A stretch of 6,363 nucleotides of DNA from Promethearchaeota archaeon (GTDB lineage: Archaea; Asgardarchaeota; Lokiarchaeia; Sigynarchaeales; SOKP01). Shown piece after piece: positions 1 to 5,381 of the stretch. The DNA is taken from the NCBI GenBank assembly GCA_030608765.1, contig JAUWDN010000073.1, positions 1 through 6,363 of the forward strand, written 5' to 3'. The notes under the pieces are model-generated. The model did no database searches. It worked only from the letters and a program-made list of their open reading frames with translations, and was not told the DNA's origin. The stretch's first letter is position 1; every line of letters starts with the position of its first letter. A program made the translations under genes and the position numbers.

Positions 1-1233
1 TCAACTTATGGATTTAAAGGTCAGTCTATAATATTTACAAATTCAAGAAAAAAGTGCGAATCTCTGACTAGTTATTTGCAAAATAAAGGATTGAGAGTAA
101 ATTCATATCATTCTGGATTAACGAATGATGAGAGGTTGGTAATTGAAAAGGCCTTTCAAAAACAAACTATTTCAGCAGTTGTAGCAACTGCAGCATTAGC
201 TGCGGGTGTAGATTTACCAGCAAAACAAGTGATTTTTGAATCTCTATCAATGGGTATAAACATATTAACGGTTGCTGAATTTGAGCAAATGTTAGGAAGA
301 GCTGGAAGGTTAAAAAAGCATGATATTGGTTTAGCATATCTTCTTATTGAACCTGGAAAGAATTATTCCTTTAGAACAAAAGAAACCGAAGAAAACATTG
401 CAATAGGATTACTTAATGGAAAAATTAAGGATTTTGAACTACAACCAGATGAGGCCAAATCCCTAACTGAACTACTCGCTTTTATCTCGATGTATAATGA
501 AGGGATTGTTAGAGAAAAGATATATAAATTTAATGAATATTTAATTAATTCTGACTATGAATTAGGAGAATTCTTAAAAAATCTAGTTAAGTATCGGCTT
601 GTCCGTTTAGAGGATAATAATCAATATAAATCTACATTCCTTGGTCAATCGATTGCTAAATCTTTTCTAACTGTTAAAAAAAGTTTGGAAATAATTGAGA
701 TACTTAAAAAAAAAGATAAAAAGATTGTTGATATTGTTCTCGAGTTAAAAGCATTAAGAAATGTATATTTAACAAAAAAGATCGTCGCAGACTTGTCAAA
801 ACATAGATCAGCAAGGTACTCTTCAAATAATTTCTTTAGTGCGAGTGTCCTTTCGCTCATGGATGCAAATTATGTTAAAAAGAGAAAATCGTTTTCAGAA
901 GAATTTATAGAATATGTTGTAAAATGGACAGGAGAGATTTTCAATTGCGACTGTAAGGATAAACCTTATTGCGAATGTGGAAGAATTAATTTAGAAAGGA
1001 TAATTTTGAATTTAAGAATTGAAAATAAGTTCTCAATTAGAGAGATTAGTGAATATCTCGAAGAAGATCTCAAAATCTTAATCTATAAGGGAGACATCGC
1101 GGATTATTTAGAAAATCTAATTTATTCTTTCGAAAGTATACTAAATATCTCAAAGGGAATCAAGAATTTAGATCCCGATTATGAGAAAGAAATTTTAGAA
1201 ATTCCCAATATTATCGAAAATATTAGAAATTGA
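1..1233 (+). CDS. Ski2-like superfamily 2 helicase, C-terminal part (DUF5814-type archaeal helicase), 5' truncated by window edge
   Basis: The frame is open from base 1, so the gene starts before the window; 410 codons are visible. Numbering from the first visible codon, RecA domain 2 is clear: motif IV SIIFTNSR (9-16), YHSGL (36-40), motif V VVATAALAAGVDLPAKQVIF (60-79) and motif VI QMLGRAGR (96-103). Motifs I-III (Walker A, DEAD/DExH) must lie upstream. The remainder is helical, with a four-cysteine cluster CxC-x5-CxC (316, 318, 324, 326) that probably binds a metal, and a lysine- and glutamate-rich tail. This layout, with a short cysteine motif before the last helices, recalls archaeal helicases carrying DUF5814; that family name is from memory, while the helicase call is firm. 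Such proteins are ATP-driven nucleic-acid translocases, and the substrate cannot be read from sequence. A TTG at 76 could be mistaken for a start, but it falls inside domain 2. The last ~40 codons recur in decayed form at 2450-2564. Confidence 0.92.
   Translation, partial: STYGFKGQSIIFTNSRKKCESLTSYLQNKGLRVNSYHSGLTNDERLVIEKAFQKQTISAVVATAALAAGVDLPAKQVIFESLSMGINILTVAEFEQMLGRAGRLKKHDIGLAYLLIEPGKNYSFRTKETEENIAIGLLNGKIKDFELQPDEAKSLTELLAFISMYNEGIVREKIYKFNEYLINSDYELGEFLKNLVKYRLVRLEDNNQYKSTFLGQSIAKSFLTVKKSLEIIEILKKKDKKIVDIVLELKALRNVYLTKKIVADLSKHRSARYSSNNFFSASVLSLMDANYVKKRKSFSEEFIEYVVKWTGEIFNCDCKDKPYCECGRINLERIILNLRIENKFSIREISEYLEEDLKILIYKGDIADYLENLIYSFESILNISKGIKNLDPDYEKEILEIPNIIENIRN
1167..1199 (+). 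repeat. Direct repeat, copy 1, inside the helicase 3' end
   Basis: This 33-bp stretch recurs in the same orientation at 2501-2533 with only two differences by my reading; the last 19 bases are identical. It encodes LDPDYEKEILE near the helicase C-terminus. Weaker similarity continues on both sides, from about 1111 to the stop codon at 1233, matching 2450-2564. The permease gene lies between the two copies. Confidence 0.85.
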
Positions 1234-1254
1234 TTTTTCCATTAAAAAAATTTT
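1234..1254. terminator. Convergent intergenic T-tracts, putative terminators for both strands
   Basis: Five T residues directly follow the helicase stop (1234-1238), and four more lie at 1251-1254. On the other strand, A7 at 1244-1250 reads as T7 about 35 bases beyond the permease stop. Archaeal RNA polymerase terminates on T-tracts without needing a hairpin, and none is evident here. The helicase and permease genes converge on this 54-bp gap, so termination on both strands is expected. The call rests on position and base composition only. Confidence 0.4.
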
Positions 1255-1287
1255 AATTCAACTAACGATGTGGTGATCTTCAAAAGA

Positions 1288-2316
1288 TTATGTTAATCTA
1301 ATCCGTGGATCTAAAATAACATATGAAATATCTGCGATCAGATTAGCTATTATAGCAATTAATCCAAAAAGATAGAGCAACACAATAAAGATTCCATAAT
1401 CGTTTCTGGTTAGAGACTCATAAAAAAGAGACCCCATTCCCGGTAAAAGAAACGCAACCTCTAAAACGACCATTCCGCCAAAAATTCTCGGAACAGATAG
1501 GGAAATCGCAGTAATGGTCGGTAGTAATGCATTTTTAAGGGCATGGTTTCCATAAACCTTTTTTTTAGTACAACCTTTAGCCCAAGCAGTTCGTACATAA
1601 TCTTTTTGGAGAACTTCGAGCATATTTGATCTTGTCAGTCGGGTAAATGTCGATAAATTAACAATAATCATGGCTGAAACTGGAACAAAAAGGTGATATA
1701 AATAATCTATAAGGATCTCATAATTTCCTGTAAGAATGCAATCAATTATTCGAGAGTAAGTAATCGTAGGCGGGTCTCCTATACGGGGAGATTTATAACC
1801 AAAAAAGGGGAACAATCTAATTCCGGTAGATAGGGTAATTTGAATAAAAAGCGTTGCTAAAAGAAAAGCAGGTACGGATACACCAAAATATGTAATAATT
1901 CTTGTAACATTATCCTTAGTTTTATTTCGATTTGACGCCCCTATTTTACCAAGTTTAATCCCTAGAAATATTGAGATTAGTAAACAAATTACGGTGATTT
2001 CGATTGTTCTCGGTAAACGTTGAAGGATAATATCCCATACTGAAGAATTTCGAACGATTATTACAGAAAAACCCCAATCTCCAGAAAGCAAATCACTCAT
2101 AAATATAAAAAATTGTACATATATCGGCTGATCTAGTCCCAATCTAGCAAATTCAGCGTAATACTGCTCCTCTGTGAAAGGAAATGGAAGTCTTGATAGC
2201 ACTATTTCCTCAGCTGGCATTATCATTCTACTAATGAAGAAAACAAGAGTTATAACCCCTAATAAAACCACAATCGCGATTAAAATCCTTCTGATTATGT
2301 AATTTATTAAATTCAT
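1288..2316 (-). CDS. ABC transporter permease, DppB/OppB type (peptide/nickel-like uptake family), orphan
   Basis: The 342-residue product is full length for the DppB/OppB family. It begins with the usual MNLINYIIRR and a first membrane helix (about 10-29), followed by the outward domain with the family-typical GLDQPIYVQF (60-69) and LLSGDWGFS (76-84). More membrane segments lie near 104-124, 138-162, 204-222, 267-289 and 308-334. The cytoplasmic EAA loop that docks on the ATPase is intact (about 239-266: RTAWAKG, then HALKNALLP), and the conserved LLPGMGSLFYESL (290-302) and a C-terminal DPRIRL are present. It should form half of a membrane channel importing peptides or similar small solutes. 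No DppC partner, ATPase or binding protein is in the window: the downstream neighbour is the convergent helicase and the upstream neighbour is the helicase relic. The ATG at 2316 fits the family N-terminus; only a weak ribosome site (AGGGAT) precedes it. The membrane family is certain, the substrate is not. Confidence 0.93.
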   Translation of the reverse strand: MNLINYIIRRILIAIVVLLGVITLVFFISRMIMPAEEIVLSRLPFPFTEEQYYAEFARLGLDQPIYVQFFIFMSDLLSGDWGFSVIIVRNSSVWDIILQRLPRTIEITVICLLISIFLGIKLGKIGASNRNKTKDNVTRIITYFGVSVPAFLLATLFIQITLSTGIRLFPFFGYKSPRIGDPPTITYSRIIDCILTGNYEILIDYLYHLFVPVSAMIIVNLSTFTRLTRSNMLEVLQKDYVRTAWAKGCTKKKVYGNHALKNALLPTITAISLSVPRIFGGMVVLEVAFLLPGMGSLFYESLTRNDYGIFIVLLYLFGLIAIIANLIADISYVILDPRIRLT

Positions 2317-2336
2317 TTTATCCCTAATTCCAAATG

Positions 2337-2350
2337 AATAATTTATTTTT
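2337..2350 (-). promoter_or_regulatory. Putative TATA/BRE region of the permease gene
   Basis: On the minus strand this reads AAAAATAAATTATT, an A-rich stretch followed by a TATA-like octamer about 25-30 bases before the permease ATG. That spacing would give a very short leader. In a genome this A/T-rich such boxes arise by chance, so the call is tentative. Confidence 0.3.
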
Positions 2351-2360
2351 CGTCGTTAGA

Positions 2361-2374
2361 CTTACTTAAGTAAG
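2361..2374. promoter_or_regulatory. 14-bp perfect palindrome upstream of the permease, candidate operator
   Basis: CTTACTTAAGTAAG is identical to its own reverse complement over all 14 bases. It starts 45 bp upstream of the permease ATG, just upstream of the proposed TATA region, where a dimeric archaeal regulator could activate or block transcription. It is not followed by a T-tract in either direction, which argues against a terminator. No regulator gene is in the window to pair it with. Confidence 0.35.
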
Positions 2375-2449
2375 CCCAATTCTTCCAATTAATTTTTAAA
2401 ATTGTAAGTTGCTTTAAATATTTTTAGTTTTATGTTAATATTGGGTAAA

Positions 2450-2564
2450 GAAAATCTATTTTTTCGAAAGTTTTGTAAATAAATCTAATGGAATCACCCA
2501 TTTAGATTCCGATCATGAGAAAGAAATTTTAGAGACCTTTCAGAACTTATCCAAAAGTTATTAA
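2450..2564 (+). pseudogene. Decayed duplicate of the helicase 3' end (C-terminal relic)
   Basis: In the frame ending at the stop 2562-2564 this reads about 37 residues closely matching the C-terminus of the helicase at 1-1233: the relic has FFESFVNKSNGITHLDSDHE then KEILE, against SFESILNISKGIKNLDPDYE then KEILE. Nucleotide identity is highest at 2501-2533 (31 of 33 bases). Upstream, the match to helicase bases 1111-1137 continues as GAAAATCTA and TTCGAAAGT, but with about 5 bases missing, which breaks the frame. An in-frame stop at 2436-2438 closes the frame just upstream, and no helicase motif is found before it. The relic therefore encodes no functional protein. It lies in the same orientation as the helicase, 1.33 kb further on, with the permease gene between. 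It could be left over from a tandem duplication or be the displaced end after an integration event. Confidence 0.8.
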
Positions 2565-2626
2565 AAATGAGCTCCAATATAGAAGATTATCTGAACTAGT
2601 TAAAAAGAGTTTAATTATCCTATTAC

Positions 2627-3829
2627 TTATTTTGTATGTAATTCTATTATATCATTTTCCTTTAATTCGTACTCTAAACCCACTTTTTTCTTTTCTTGTC
2701 TAGCGTCTTTTCGAAGGACTATTGCGTGATCGAATGACTCATAAAAACTTCGATGGATTTTTATTGCAACATCTTGTATTGTTGGTTGATTAAGGCTACA
2801 ATCTAGTATCAACGGCTTATCAGCAACTATACCCTTATGCATGGTATATACCTTCATTTTTCTTAAAAATTTTAATACAATTTTTCCAAAATCATCCGGA
2901 ATCTCCTTCTTTTTTACGCTTGTTCCAATTATTACGGGAAATTGTTCTGAATAGTATTCCTCCAGATTGCAAAAAGTATTTTTTGTTTGAGATAAATCTC
3001 CCTTCATTCCTAAAATAATAGCTTTTTTATACGACGTGGATGGATTGAGTGTATCAACGATCTGATCAAGATTGATTTTTCCGAAAATTTTCACAACGCC
3101 ATTATGTATGCCCCCAGCATAAGTAATTTCTCTAATTCTCTCAGTTAACTCTTCAATATTGGGATTTTCTCTAGCTTCGCTCGTTAAATAAAATACTTGA
3201 ATCTTATTAGAACCTGTCTTCTCAATAGTGATCGGAGGGGGAGGGATATTTATTCGAACATGGGATTTATGCAATTCCATTAGAAGCAAATCTATTTGCT
3301 CCTTATAATTACGTGATAAGTCTATGCAAAAGCATATTAAATCGCTAGCTCTTAATTGAGATATGATTTCTTTACCGTTTCCAATTCCACTTGCAGCCCC
3401 TTTCATTATCGCAGGCATGTCTACGATTTGGTAACGAACTTTATTGTATTCGTAAATGCCAACTTCAGGAAGAGGAGTAAATTTACCAATCTTTTCTTTT
3501 GCGGCTCCAGTTAATAAATGCAGAAGAGAAGTTTTTCCAACACCAGGAGAATGATAATCACTTATTAAAATTAGTTGGATTCCTTCTTTTTTTATTGAAA
3601 AAGGACTAACTTGCTTACCCATAGATTTAATGCGGGCTTTCTGCGCTTCTTGCTCCCTTCTTAATTTTGCGAGACGCGATTTGTTTAAAGCAACTATTTT
3701 TTCTGTAGCTTTATGTTTAGGAACTAACGACAGATACTCTTCCAAACGCTTAATCTTTTCGTCAATAGTGTTGGCGTCCAAATATTTATTATATGCTGCT
3801 TGCGCTTCCGGTCCTATATTTGAACTCAT
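2627..3829 (-). CDS. DRG/Rbg-like GTPase paralogue with TGS domain and degenerate G motifs
   Basis: The 400-residue product follows the DRG (Obg-HflX superfamily) plan. It has an N-terminal helical region (about 22-66, with HKATEKIVALNKSRLAKLRR), a G domain (about 84-320) interrupted by an S5D2L-like insert (about 185-265, with VRINIPPPPI and AGGIHN), and a C-terminal TGS domain (about 326-400: KVYTMHKG, VGLEYELKENDIIELHTK). Switch-region landmarks remain, such as FTPLPEVGIYEY (117-128) and GAASGIGNGKEI (144-155). The nucleotide motifs deviate: G1 is HSPGVGKT (93-100) with His for the first Gly, G3 is DMPA (137-140) with Ala for Gly, and G4 is MKGD (275-278) in place of NKxD. Lys99 and Thr100 are retained, so nucleotide may still bind, with altered specificity or turnover. 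DRG proteins associate with ribosomes; a translation-linked role here is inference. The gene lies 27 bp downstream of the longin-like gene on the same strand, with a good ribosome site. Confidence 0.88.
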   Translation of the reverse strand: MSSNIGPEAQAAYNKYLDANTIDEKIKRLEEYLSLVPKHKATEKIVALNKSRLAKLRREQEAQKARIKSMGKQVSPFSIKKEGIQLILISDYHSPGVGKTSLLHLLTGAAKEKIGKFTPLPEVGIYEYNKVRYQIVDMPAIMKGAASGIGNGKEIISQLRASDLICFCIDLSRNYKEQIDLLLMELHKSHVRINIPPPPITIEKTGSNKIQVFYLTSEARENPNIEELTERIREITYAGGIHNGVVKIFGKINLDQIVDTLNPSTSYKKAIILGMKGDLSQTKNTFCNLEEYYSEQFPVIIGTSVKKKEIPDDFGKIVLKFLRKMKVYTMHKGIVADKPLILDCSLNQPTIQDVAIKIHRSFYESFDHAIVLRKDARQEKKKVGLEYELKENDIIELHTK

Positions 3830-3837
3830 AAAATAAG

Positions 3838-3843
3838 TCCTCT
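3838..3843 (-). promoter_or_regulatory. Shine-Dalgarno site of the DRG-like GTPase gene
   Basis: On the minus strand AGAGGA lies 8 bases before the ATG at 3829. It supports this start and independent ribosome entry on a transcript shared with the upstream longin-like gene. The other complete genes here lack an equally clear site, which fits this gene being internal to an operon. Confidence 0.6.
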
Positions 3844-3856
3844 TTTAAAATAAGAT

Positions 3857-4312
3857 TTAAAATATACTTCTAAACCGATCTTCCGTTTTCAATTTTAAAT
3901 CCCCAATAATATCGTCAATTCTATCTATAAACTTCTTAAAAAATTTTTCTTTTTTAGAAAAAATATCGTTAAGAGAATATGTATTAAGAAAATGGGAATT
4001 TACTTCATTTAAATGCTTTTTAACTACCCCTGACTCCGTTTCCTTTTCAGTTATAGCAAATGAAATCAATGGTTGCTTATTCGCTTCATCGCTCGGTAGA
4101 GAAATTATATCACAATAGCAAACTAGTTTAAAGGAAGCTAAGGAGATTACATTAATATCATCTCCAAATACTTCCGACGTGAAACTTTCGAGAGCAGAGA
4201 GGAATCCGGCTCTTAATTCGGGATCTAATCCTACTCCCGTATCGGAATCGTAATATTTTTTGTTTAAGAGGTTCCGTATGCCTATATTTATACCAATTTC
4301 CAAGATAGCCAT
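3857..4312 (-). CDS. Small alpha/beta protein, possible longin/roadblock-like fold, paired with the GTPase
   Basis: The 151-residue product has no signal peptide or membrane helix. It shows an N-terminal strand-like stretch (1-12), the segment GVGLDPELRAGFLSALESFT (26-45) leading through one amphipathic helix to about 50, strand-like segments at 53-59 (INVISLA), 61-69 (FKLVCYCDI) and 82-88 (LISFAIT), and two charged C-terminal helices (about 95-112 and 120-138). The order strand, 'D..L.agFLSAl.sF..EvFG', strand, strand, helices recalls small longin-like proteins common in Asgard and other archaea. That is recognition of a pattern from memory, not a proven homology. Longin and roadblock modules often act as scaffolds or regulators of GTPases, and the next gene, 27 bp downstream on the same strand, is a DRG-like GTPase. 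A joint function is plausible. If the fold guess is wrong, this is a hypothetical soluble protein. Confidence 0.8.
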   Translation of the reverse strand: MAILEIGINIGIRNLLNKKYYDSDTGVGLDPELRAGFLSALESFTSEVFGDDINVISLASFKLVCYCDIISLPSDEANKQPLISFAITEKETESGVVKKHLNEVNSHFLNTYSLNDIFSKKEKFFKKFIDRIDDIIGDLKLKTEDRFRSIF

Positions 4313-4340
4313 TTTTAAATTAGGGTCAAATTTTAATTCT

Positions 4341-4354
4341 AACCTTATTAGGTT
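4341..4354. promoter_or_regulatory. Inverted repeat near the expected start of transcription, candidate operator
   Basis: AACCTTATTAGGTT has 5-bp complementary arms (AACCT/AGGTT on the minus strand) around a 4-base centre. It lies between the proposed TATA box (4356-4370) and the longin-like ATG at 4312, close to the expected transcription start, where a bound repressor would block the longin-GTPase unit. The arms are short, so chance is possible. Confidence 0.3.
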
Positions 4355-4355
4355 G

Positions 4356-4386
4356 TATGTATATTAATAATTTTTTGATTTTTTGA
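4356..4386 (-). promoter_or_regulatory. Putative promoter of the longin-GTPase unit with A-tract repeat upstream
   Basis: On the minus strand TTATTAATATACATA (4356-4370) is a TATA-like box about 45-58 bases before the longin-like ATG, giving a leader of roughly 20 bases if transcription starts about 25 bases downstream. Immediately upstream are two tandem copies of TCAAAAAA (4371-4386); such phased A-tracts can bend DNA and resemble the purine-rich BRE position. The two downstream genes probably share this promoter. Confidence 0.4.
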
Positions 4387-4413
4387 AATAATTTAGGTGA
4401 CAACTCAAGACAA

Positions 4414-5271
4414 TTACATCTTAATTTGGTTTTGGTAGGCATAGAATGTGTTTTGAAGTAAGAAACTTACTGTCATTGGGCCAACACCCCCTGGATTTGG
4501 AGTAATCCAAGAACACTTATCAAGAACACCTTGAAAATCAACGTCCCCACAAGTTTTTCCCTTTACTCTGTTTGTCCCTACATCTATTATAATAACACCT
4601 TCTTTTATTTTTTCTTTAGTTATAAAGTTTGGTTGGCCCACAGCTGTTATTAAAATGTCTGCATCTTTAATGAAATTATTGATATTTACTGTTGATGTGT
4701 GACAAATTGATACCGTTGCGTTTCTTTTTAAAAGCATGAAGAATAACGGTTTTCCTACTAAATTTGAACGGTTGATAATAACAGCATGTTTTCCCTTGAT
4801 TTCTATATTATAGTACTCTAGAAGCGCTATAATCCCTTTTGGAGTACACGGTACAAGATCTTCATTGTAGTCAAACAACCTACCCCTATTGATTGGATGG
4901 AGTCCATCTATATCTTTTAGAGGACTAATTTTCTCATTAAATTCATTAGTGAAAGGTTTTAATTCTTTTGGTAGAGGTAATTGCAGAATTATCCCATGAA
5001 CAGATGTGTCTTCATTTAACTTATCGATTTCATTCAGTAACGCTTCTTTTCTTATATCTTCCTTTAAATTGACCAAAATTGAATCTATTCCAATTTCAGC
5101 ACAGGTTCTTCTTTTAATATTTAAATATAATTCTGAAGCAGGATTATTACCTACTAAAATACCTGCTAATTTTGGTTTAATTCCTGTTTTTTTCGAAATC
5201 GATGATATTTTAAGTTTTAATTCTACATTTAATTTTTGTGCTAACTCTTTTCCATTTAATATTTTTCCCAT
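4414..5271 (-). CDS. folD: Bifunctional methylenetetrahydrofolate dehydrogenase/methenyltetrahydrofolate cyclohydrolase FolD
   Basis: FolD oxidises 5,10-methylene-tetrahydrofolate with NAD(P)+ and hydrolyses the methenyl product to 10-formyl-tetrahydrofolate in the cytoplasm, supplying one-carbon units. The 285-residue length is normal. Family signatures are present in order: substrate-site ASELYLNIKRR (45-55) with catalytic Tyr49 and Lys53, GIILQLPLP (93-101) with Gln97, KDIDGLHP (119-126) with Asp122, PCTPKG (141-146), the Rossmann-type nucleotide site INRSNLVGKP (166-175), and PNPGGVGPMT (258-267). One oddity is Asn167 where the family usually has Gly in the GRS of the nucleotide site. The ATG at 5271 gives the typical N-terminus (MGKILNGKELA) and has no ribosome site, consistent with a short-leader transcript. 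FolD is patchily distributed in archaea and its presence suggests tetrahydrofolate-based C1 chemistry. The flanking genes are unrelated in function, so it is probably a single-gene unit. Confidence 0.97.
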   Translation of the reverse strand: MGKILNGKELAQKLNVELKLKISSISKKTGIKPKLAGILVGNNPASELYLNIKRRTCAEIGIDSILVNLKEDIRKEALLNEIDKLNEDTSVHGIILQLPLPKELKPFTNEFNEKISPLKDIDGLHPINRGRLFDYNEDLVPCTPKGIIALLEYYNIEIKGKHAVIINRSNLVGKPLFFMLLKRNATVSICHTSTVNINNFIKDADILITAVGQPNFITKEKIKEGVIIIDVGTNRVKGKTCGDVDFQGVLDKCSWITPNPGGVGPMTVSFLLQNTFYAYQNQIKM

Positions 5272-5295
5272 AGTAATCTATCTAAATGTGATAAA

Positions 5296-5317
5296 CTTAA
5301 TTTAAATCAAATATATG
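5296..5317 (-). promoter_or_regulatory. Putative folD promoter (TATA region)
   Basis: On the minus strand TTTAAATTAAG (5296-5305 plus one flanking base) is centred about 30 bases before the folD ATG, with a second TATA-like AAATATAT-type element just upstream (5311-5317). The nearer box predicts a transcript starting at or close to the ATG, which agrees with the missing Shine-Dalgarno site. High A/T content lowers the value of the match. Confidence 0.35.
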
Positions 5318-5341
5318 TTAAACAAGGAATTCATTGAAATA

Positions 5342-5378
5342 AATAAGTATTATTATATGCTTATTAAATGATAAAAAA
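5342..5378 (-). terminator. Putative terminator after the repeat-protein gene
   Basis: On the minus strand T6 (5373-5378) starts 3 bases after the stop codon of the upstream gene (5382-5384), followed by an imperfect inverted repeat with 6-bp arms AATAAG/CTTATT (5342-5365). The T-tract alone could end transcription in archaea. The placement separates this gene from folD, which has its own promoter-like region. Confidence 0.35.
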
Positions 5379-5381
5379 GGT

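Larger units (their letters stand above)
2317..2626. other. 310-bp gene-poor gap with promoter, palindrome and helicase relic
   Basis: This gap separates the divergent ends of the permease gene (start at 2316) and the GTPase gene (stop at 2627). It holds a possible permease TATA region (2337-2350), a 14-bp perfect palindrome (2361-2374), a low-complexity A/T stretch (about 2381-2449), the decayed helicase 3' end (2450-2564) and about 60 bp before the GTPase stop in which I recognise no gene. Confidence 0.6.

Noticed and set aside
76..1233. TTG at 76 as the helicase start
   Set aside because: The frame is open to base 1 and helicase motif IV is encoded before this codon, so it is an internal Leu codon.
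1270..1292. Strong Shine-Dalgarno-like GGTGATC followed by an ATG on the plus strand
   Set aside because: The reading frame after the ATG at 1290 ends after three codons and runs into the antisense of the permease, so no gene follows.
2567..2596. ATG with MSSNIEDYLN, resembling the MSSNI start of the GTPase gene
   Set aside because: The frame stops after ten codons and the similarity covers only five residues; too short to call a relic.
2533..2700. Open plus-strand frame with protein-like composition beginning in the relic and running into the GTPase 3' end
   Set aside because: It has no plausible start, overlaps the relic in another frame and becomes the antisense of the TGS domain.
3234..3245. 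G-rich run on the plus strand, possible G-quadruplex
   Set aside because: It has only two G-tracts of three or more and is explained by the run of proline codons in the GTPase insert.
3630..3836. 68-codon plus-strand frame opposite the GTPase N-terminus
   Set aside because: It is a shadow of the GTPase coding strand with no ribosome site and no recognisable domain.
5006..5305. 99-codon plus-strand frame opposite folD
   Set aside because: It lies antisense to the well-supported FolD N-terminal half and has low-complexity composition; I treat it as a shadow frame.
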